The position numbers and the translations under genes were made by a program. The notes under the pieces were generated by a model. The model had not been told where the DNA came from. It saw only the letters and a list, made by a program, of their open reading frames with translations, and did not search any database. This document shows positions 9,360 to 13,931 of a stretch of DNA of 13,931 bases, piece by piece. Source of the stretch: Oehlia diaphana. Taxonomy: Eukaryota; Glomeromycota; Glomeromycetes; Glomerales; Glomeraceae. Positions within the stretch are counted from its first letter, which is position 1. Every line of letters begins with the position of its first letter. The stretch lies in the NCBI GenBank assembly GCA_003833135.1, contig QZLH01001814.1, positions 1 to 13,931 of the forward strand, written 5' to 3'.

Positions 9360-11563
9360 TTGTTTATTATACGTCATTTGAATGTATCCCATTATTATAT
9401 CATACTTACTGCACTCACTCTAAATTATAATAGTTTATAAAATTGATCAATGTGATCATGATCTTTCATTCATATAAAAAATAAGTTCAACGATATAAGA
9501 TTTATACAGCGTTATTCTTAATTTATTTTGGAATATATTTGACAGAAAATTTGATGTTCACCATTTAAAGACTACCCAAAATAGTATTATCAAATGTTCG
9601 CTGTAATATCAATGTCGATAATTACGCAATCTCCAATGAGGCGTCAAGATTTTAATCTATTCAGCGTTATCAATTTTCTTGAATTTTTTTGATTATGCTA
9701 GAATTGCAAATAAAAGAATGCATTAATATTTACATCACTAAATGCGTTGCATTCTGCATTATTGTTTAATAAATGTCAAACAGGTGAATACAGGAAAAGG
9801 AACGGAATAACGATAATCTTATACGATAATTATCCTTTCAAGAAACTTTCTGCAGAATGTATTGGTTCCATCATCAATATTGCGTAAAAAGAACTGGAAT
9901 GACCAAACTTGATTATTATATATTAAGGATTTTATTATAAACGTATAGTAACATTGCACACAATTAAAATTTTTGCCGATTACTAACTAAAAAGTGTTAA
10001 TTATAAAAAAATTATAATCATACAAAGTACAATAATCAATGACTGTGCACATTTGATCTTCTTTGACTTTGCCAAATCTAAGATCTTATTTTCATTCAAC
10101 TGACAAGTTTAGGTACATGTTTGGTTAAATTACCTAATCTAATATCATGGAGCGCTTTGCCCCTTGACTTGTTGGCGTTTTCTTATTGTTCCTTTAAAGT
10201 TTGATGCATAACTTAGTACTACGAAAGCGGTGGCTTTTTTTTCAGGGAGGTATGTTTCAAACGCTATATAAATCCTTGTTTATTCGATTTTTTTTGATTC
10301 TTCGGCATGGTTAGTGTCCACCCATACTTACAATGATTTCCTTTCAACTTAATGTTCTTGAATATTACCAAGGGCTTTTTTTTTCGCGAAAAATTTTTAA
10401 TAACCGCAGCTTGTTTGTTTAATACAAGTTCAACTTAACAGCGGAAATGTTTTTAAAATGTGAAGAAGCATCTTCACAATCCAATTCGATCTATAATGAT
10501 TTATTTATCTAGAACCATGCACGAATAAAAATATGGGTTCATGTAGACTTACCTCCCAAGAGTATTTTCGACGTTTTTTAAATTATCCAACGACTCTTAA
10601 TAGTTTCATCGAAAATTTAATTTTTCGTCAAAATAATCAACATAATAATTACTTGCTCTTCAGGGAAGGTTCATCTTTAAATCCATATGACTAATTGTTC
10701 GATTACCCATCTATTTTATTTTATATTTCTCAACTTCTCCTTCCTCCATAATAATAACTCGGTCGTTCACAAAAGGGTGCCATACAATTTCGATACACAA
10801 TTTTTTATGATTGTGAAAAAATTATTTTTTTATTAATTACACGTTAATTTTAGCGCGAATCAATAATAATTTAATTTAATATTGATTAGCATCCCCTGTG
10901 AAACGGATCTTTTTTTATAAAGGCGTTGTCAATTCAACCCTTTCTTTTTACATATATTAATCCGTTGATAAATTTATCGCGACATTGGGTTTATGGAGGT
11001 TTGGGGATCGATTTTAAAGTTTTATTTTCATTGTACCGCAAAGAAAAAAATTATGAAAGGGAAATCAAACAAAAATTATAGGTTTTATTTGTAAGATGGG
11101 ATCTTTGTATAGTTCATTTTTTTTAGTTTTAATATAGTAAAAAACATATAGCTTCTCTTTATATATTAATAATCATCATGTATATTTTCTTCGTTTTTAA
11201 TGTTTATATTTTCATGAAAAATTTTCTCTTCATATTTTTTCTTTATATATATGCTTTAAAGTTTCTTTTTAAAAAAAAAAATACAGAAAAACATAAAACT
11301 AATAATAAAAATTGAAATTATCATATGTCTAAAAGTTAATTGAACTTGTGTATCCCTACAATTTTGGAGGTTTATATGTTAAAAAAAAAACCATGTCAAT
11401 ATTAAACTATATTACTAAAGTTTTACCTAAATGCATTGCCTAGATCCTATTAAAAGTGCAAGAATTTATTGCTGAAAATGGTAAAGTGCAATTTGTTGCT
11501 AATTAAGTAGATATCTATACTTCATTTTTCATTTTAAATTATTTTGTGTAACAGTTATATACG

Positions 11564-11588
11564 ATATATATATACACACATATATATT
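11564..11588. repeat. Short TA/CA microsatellite
   Basis: A run of alternating purine and pyrimidine: ATATATATAT, then ACACACA, then TATATATTT. It lies in the most AT-rich part of the intergenic stretch, with no gene nearby. Confidence 0.7.
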
Positions 11589-12095
11589 TATTATTAATTA
11601 AAAATACTTATTTTTATCTTTATGCCATTAAAATTTTGAAATAACTATAAAACCATTTATGTTCTTTCATATTACTTATTGGAAAAAATTATTTTAATGA
11701 TGTAGATTTCATTTTACCAGAATTAAAAAATTGTTTATTTGAAATTATTATAAAATTTTGCATTACATTCTCTTTATTTTTATTTTTACTATATATTCTA
11801 GAAATTTAGAATTTTTTCAGTATAAAAAATTTTATTTGTTACCATTATTTACATATCCTATAATTCAGTCAAATTTTTATAATTCTGGTTAAAATTTCCT
11901 TTAAAAAATCATGTAATACTAATAATTACTGCTAATAATAAATAATAAATTTTTAGTAAAATTTTACTATAAATATATATTATAAATTTATTTTATTATA
12001 ATAAATATCATGTAAAATCTTTAAATATATATTTATGAATTACTTTATTAAATACAAATTTAAGATTAGTATATTACTTTGTTATTTTTCTAATT

Positions 12096-12096
<1 letters not shown>

Positions 12097-12158
<62 letters not shown>
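12097..12158 (-). repeat. 62-nt poly(A) tract (poly-T on the plus strand)
   Basis: An uninterrupted run of 62 T on the plus strand, by far the longest homopolymer in the window. Read on the minus strand it is a poly(A) tail that follows, in order, an open frame, a 3' untranslated stretch and an AATAAA signal. Its exact length may be uncertain because long homopolymers are hard to sequence. Confidence 0.9.
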
Positions 12159-12161
<3 letters not shown>

Positions 12162-12174
12162 GATTTATATATGC

Positions 12175-12180
12175 TTTATT
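12175..12180 (-). terminator. AATAAA signal before the A62 tract
   Basis: AATAAA on the minus strand ends 16 nt before the poly(A) tract begins. The usual distance from signal to cleavage site is 10-30 nt, so signal and tail together point to a once-transcribed, polyadenylated RNA. Confidence 0.6.
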
Positions 12181-12270
12181 GATATGTAGTTTATATACCA
12201 TACAAACAAATTATCATAAGCTATATCCACCCTAGGATGCAATCATCAAAATATGGATAAGAATAAATAT

Positions 12271-12342
12271 AGAATAAAAATAATTAGTGTTATGTCTATT
12301 GATTATAGAATAAAAATAATTAATATTATGTCTATTGATTAT
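12271..12342. repeat. 36-bp tandem duplication
   Basis: The unit at 12271-12306 (AGAATAAAAATAATTAGTGT and on to GATTAT) is followed directly by a second copy at 12307-12342 with two substitutions. It lies in the 3' UTR-like part of the retroposed unit, between the stop codon and the poly(A) signal. Two differences in 36 nt suggest it is not brand new. Confidence 0.85.
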
Positions 12343-12394
12343 ATCATAGAAATTGTTATTATTATTATTATGTATAATTCCAAATTCAGATTAA

Positions 12395-12793
12395 TTATAC
12401 TGTTGCTAAATCAATTATAACATTGTTAACAACATTTTTTGTTTTTTTATAAGCCCAACTAAACCACCAGTTGTTATTAATTAGTAAACACATTTGATCT
12501 TGAGCTTTTTTTTCCATTCTGTAGCATTTTGATAATATGAGATTTTCATTTTCTAAGTTTTCAGGCTGTACTGAATCCAATTCCACTGATGTATTACCAA
12601 ACTCTACCATTTGATCTTCCTGTGAATTTGATATATTATTTTTTTCCAATTGTTGTTTGTTCTGTTTTAATTGTTTTATCTGTTGATGAGGAGATTTGAA
12701 ATAATGATCCATATTTTCAGATTCATTTAATTTGTCTTTTTTTCCAATATTTTTAGCTTTTTCCCATGTATTAGTAGTATTACATCTAGGCAA
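12395..12793 (-). CDS. Hypothetical or relic open reading frame in the retroposed unit
   Basis: I do not recognise this protein. The frame of 132 codons begins at a TTG; the first true ATG is about 28 codons in (MDHYFKSPHQQIKQL). Without a start requirement it is open from 12871, 158 codons in all. The product is polar and rich in Asn, Gln, Lys and Glu, with a possible coiled-coil stretch (QQIKQLKQNKQQLEKNN) and a tryptophan-rich patch near the C-terminus (NNNWWFSWAYKK). No catalytic motif of transposase, reverse transcriptase or integrase is visible. The poly(A) layout downstream suggests a retrocopied 3' exon or element fragment, not an active gene. It may be a pseudogene. Confidence 0.3.
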   Translation of the reverse strand: MPRCNTTNTWEKAKNIGKKDKLNESENMDHYFKSPHQQIKQLKQNKQQLEKNNISNSQEDQMVEFGNTSVELDSVQPENLENENLILSKCYRMEKKAQDQMCLLINNNWWFSWAYKKTKNVVNNVIIDLATV

Positions 12794-12801
12794 CCAAATT
12801 A

Positions 12802-12823
12802 CCGTATATAGCGGGCCACAGTA
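12802..12823 (+). repeat. Left terminal inverted repeat of the MITE
   Basis: 22 nt starting CCGTATATAGCGGGCC and ending CAGTA. It pairs with 13093-13114 on the other strand with four mismatches, three of them transitions. Confidence 0.7.
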
Positions 12824-13092
12824 TTTCGGGTATCTTGCAAAAATCAGGGGTTTGACCCTGTCCCCCAGGTACTAAACAAAGCCTAAAAATTCCATTTTTT
12901 GCGAATATCTCACGATCTACCAGTCCAATTTGAATGATCTTTTTTTTATTTTAAAGAACTCAATGAGAGCTATTAAACAAAAAAAAGATGGCTCAAATCT
13001 GATTACTGGATCACGATATAATTGTAAAATATCCCTCTGGGTACTATACAATTCTATGAAATTTTTCAAGAGGGGTACTATGCATAGGGGGG

Positions 13093-13114
13093 TACTATGG
13101 CCTGCGATATACAG
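13093..13114 (-). repeat. Right terminal inverted repeat of the MITE
   Basis: Read on the minus strand it starts CTGTATATCGCAGGCC and ends TAGTA. It mirrors the left repeat and abuts TA at 13115-13116. Confidence 0.7.
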
Positions 13115-13792
13115 TAGTTCTTTAAAGTGAATAATAATAATAATGAAATTATTTATATATGAATTAAACTTTTATTGTATAAATTAGATATATGGTTAAT
13201 CATTAAAATTAAATGAAAAATTAACTGCAAAAATAAATATCAAAATTTTTATTTAATAAAACCTAAACTTTTTTTATCATATTTTTTCTCTATTTAAATA
13301 TTATAAAAATTTTGTATTATAATTTATAACAAACAAAATAAGAATAAAATAAATAATTTTTATGAATATATAATTCATATATATAATAAAATTTTTTATT
13401 AAGATTCTATATAAAATTAAAATTTTACTTTTAAACATTAAAAATAATATTAAAAAGTTGATTTTTCATATCAAATTTTACATATATTTTATTAAGTTTT
13501 TATAATTACAATTAAAATTAAATGCAAAATTTTTAATTATCTTAAAATATAACTTTTGACCAATAGGTAATTTTCAACTTTCTAATAAATGATAATAATT
13601 GCCACATAATATATAATTTAAACTATTTTTAAAAAAAAATTATTAAAATTACTTTTATTTTTCATAAAATTAAATGAAAACTGAAATTTTGGTAAATTAT
13701 TGCTTATAAGTTATGATTAAGGGATAAGTATAATAATTTTAAATTCTAAAAATAATAATATAAAAGAGAGGATCATTTTAACGCTCACTGGA

Positions 13793-13805
13793 GGTGAAAT
13801 TCACC
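13793..13805. promoter_or_regulatory. GGTGAAATTCACC palindrome with GGAGGT direct repeat
   Basis: GGTGAAATTCACC is a perfect palindrome around a central A. It sits inside a direct repeat of GGAGGT (13790-13795 and 13806-13811). In DNA otherwise nearly all A and T this stands out, and it may be a protein-binding site or the end of a small repeat element. Confidence 0.35.
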
Positions 13806-13823
13806 GGAGGTAATTTTAACCAT

Positions 13824-13833
13824 ATCACGTGAT
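13824..13833. promoter_or_regulatory. ATCACGTGAT palindromic E-box
   Basis: A perfect 10-nt palindrome centred on CACGTG, the core bound by bHLH factors such as Cbf1- and Pho4-type proteins in fungi. It lies 19 nt after the GGTGAAATTCACC palindrome. If a gene starts just beyond the window, this could be part of its promoter. Confidence 0.35.
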
Positions 13834-13931
13834 TTATAATTATTATATTAAACTTCGTTTTTAAAAAAAGTACAATTTTTAACATGATATTATGTAATTA
13901 AAAATACAATAAAAAGTACAATAAAAATGAA

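Larger units (their letters stand above)
8554..12096. other. Long AT-rich intergenic stretch without supportable genes
   Basis: About 3.5 kb with no convincing gene on either strand. It begins with the 3' flank of the TMEM135-like gene. Some parts are slightly less AT-rich (about 9040-9260, 9540-9900, 10050-10800 and 10900-11050) and hold short open stretches such as 9714-9884 and 11447-11503, but none has a start codon with recognisable content. TATA-like motifs (9121-9127 and around 10265) have no coding sequence after them. From about 11100 the sequence becomes extremely AT-rich, with a TA/CA microsatellite near 11564-11588. I see no tRNA or spliceosomal snRNA. Confidence 0.55.
12097..12793 (-). 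mobile_element. Retroposed polyadenylated sequence (retrocopy or non-LTR 3' end)
   Basis: On the minus strand the order is: open frame (12793-12395), about 236 nt of AT-rich 3' UTR-like sequence, AATAAA at 12180-12175, 16 nt, then A62. This is the layout of an mRNA copied back into DNA, or the 3' end of a LINE-like element. No reverse transcriptase motif is present, so if it is a LINE it is strongly 5'-truncated. I could not find a clear target-site duplication: the sequence left of the tract (around TTTTTCTAATTG) does not recur at the other end. The 5' limit is uncertain because the open frame continues into the adjacent MITE. Confidence 0.5.
12802..13114. mobile_element. Foldback MITE with 22-bp TIRs and TA target duplication
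   Basis: A 313-bp element flanked by TA on both sides (12800-12801 and 13115-13116). Its terminal inverted repeats match at 18 of 22 positions; left end CCGTATATAGCGGGCC, right end on the other strand CTGTATATCGCAGGCC. The similarity continues inward, including ATTTGA, ATC followed by eight T, and the region around the centre, so the whole element is one large imperfect palindrome with its axis at CTCAATGAG (12959-12967). It encodes no transposase. TA duplication plus inverted repeats fit a non-autonomous element mobilised by a Tc1/mariner-type enzyme; this assignment is inferred. Confidence 0.7.
13117..13931. other. 3' edge of window, extremely AT-rich, no gene seen
   Basis: No supportable open frame on either strand. 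It begins with an (AAT)n run just outside the MITE, then about 600 nt made almost only of A and T. A short GC-richer island near 13780-13835 carries two palindromes. The window ends in AT-rich sequence that could be the upstream or downstream flank of a gene beyond the edge. Confidence 0.6.

Noticed and set aside
9714..9884. 57-codon open stretch on the plus strand (contains CQTGEYRKRNGI)
   Set aside because: It has no ATG and no matching splice sites, and its length is expected by chance a few times in a window this size. It may be a decayed element but cannot be supported.
10690..10705. GTTCGATTAC resembling a tRNA B box
   Set aside because: It lacks the C at position 61, and no A box or acceptor-stem pairing is found around it.
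11447..11503. Short open stretch (QEFIAENGKVQFVAN) behind an AG acceptor-like site
   Set aside because: Only 19 codons, with no donor or partner exon in the surrounding AT-rich DNA.
12930..13130. 66-codon open frame inside the MITE
   Set aside because: It spans the axis and right arm of a non-coding palindrome and crosses the element end, so it is a chance frame.

Overview
The window looks like nuclear DNA of an early-diverging, very AT-rich and intron-rich fungus. A Glomeromycotina (Rhizophagus-type) genome fits best; this is inferred from AT-rich DNA, many introns of about 46-110 nt with GT-AG ends, a fungal-type TMEM135 homologue and scattered non-autonomous repeats. No bacterial signals, CRISPR arrays, rRNA or tRNA genes were found. 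The run of ten C at the very start suggests a contig edge.

Two real genes occupy about half of the window and are divergently transcribed from a shared 558-nt intergenic promoter (6110-6667). On the minus strand (6109 to 1009) lies a 26-exon gene. After removal of 25 introns it reads as one open frame of 1,067 codons plus stop and matches the Integrator complex subunit 2 (INTS2) family along its whole length. On the plus strand (6668 to 8553) lies a nine-exon gene for a 439-residue membrane protein of the TMEM135 / PMP24-like (Tim17 superfamily) group, with an internally duplicated membrane module. I worked out both exon structures by hand. The exon lengths sum to exact multiples of three (3,204 and 1,320 nt), and each start codon has an in-frame stop just upstream.

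The rest is gene-poor. The first 1,008 nt and the stretch 8554-12096 show no supportable gene, only AT-rich spacer, microsatellites and short decayed open stretches. From 12097 to about 13116 there is a cluster of mobile-element remains. On the minus strand an open frame of 132 to 158 codons is followed by an AATAAA signal and then a 62-nt A tract, the signature of a retroposed polyadenylated transcript. Directly beside it is a 313-bp foldback MITE with imperfect 22-bp terminal inverted repeats and flanking TA dinucleotides. The final 800 nt are extremely AT-rich, apart from a small GC-richer island with two palindromes near 13,790-13,833.

The most notable content is the Integrator subunit. 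Integrator handles snRNA 3'-end formation and early termination by RNA polymerase II; it is absent from the classical yeasts, so an intact INTS2 here implies the complex is kept in this fungal lineage. The two genes have no obvious functional link beyond sharing a promoter region.
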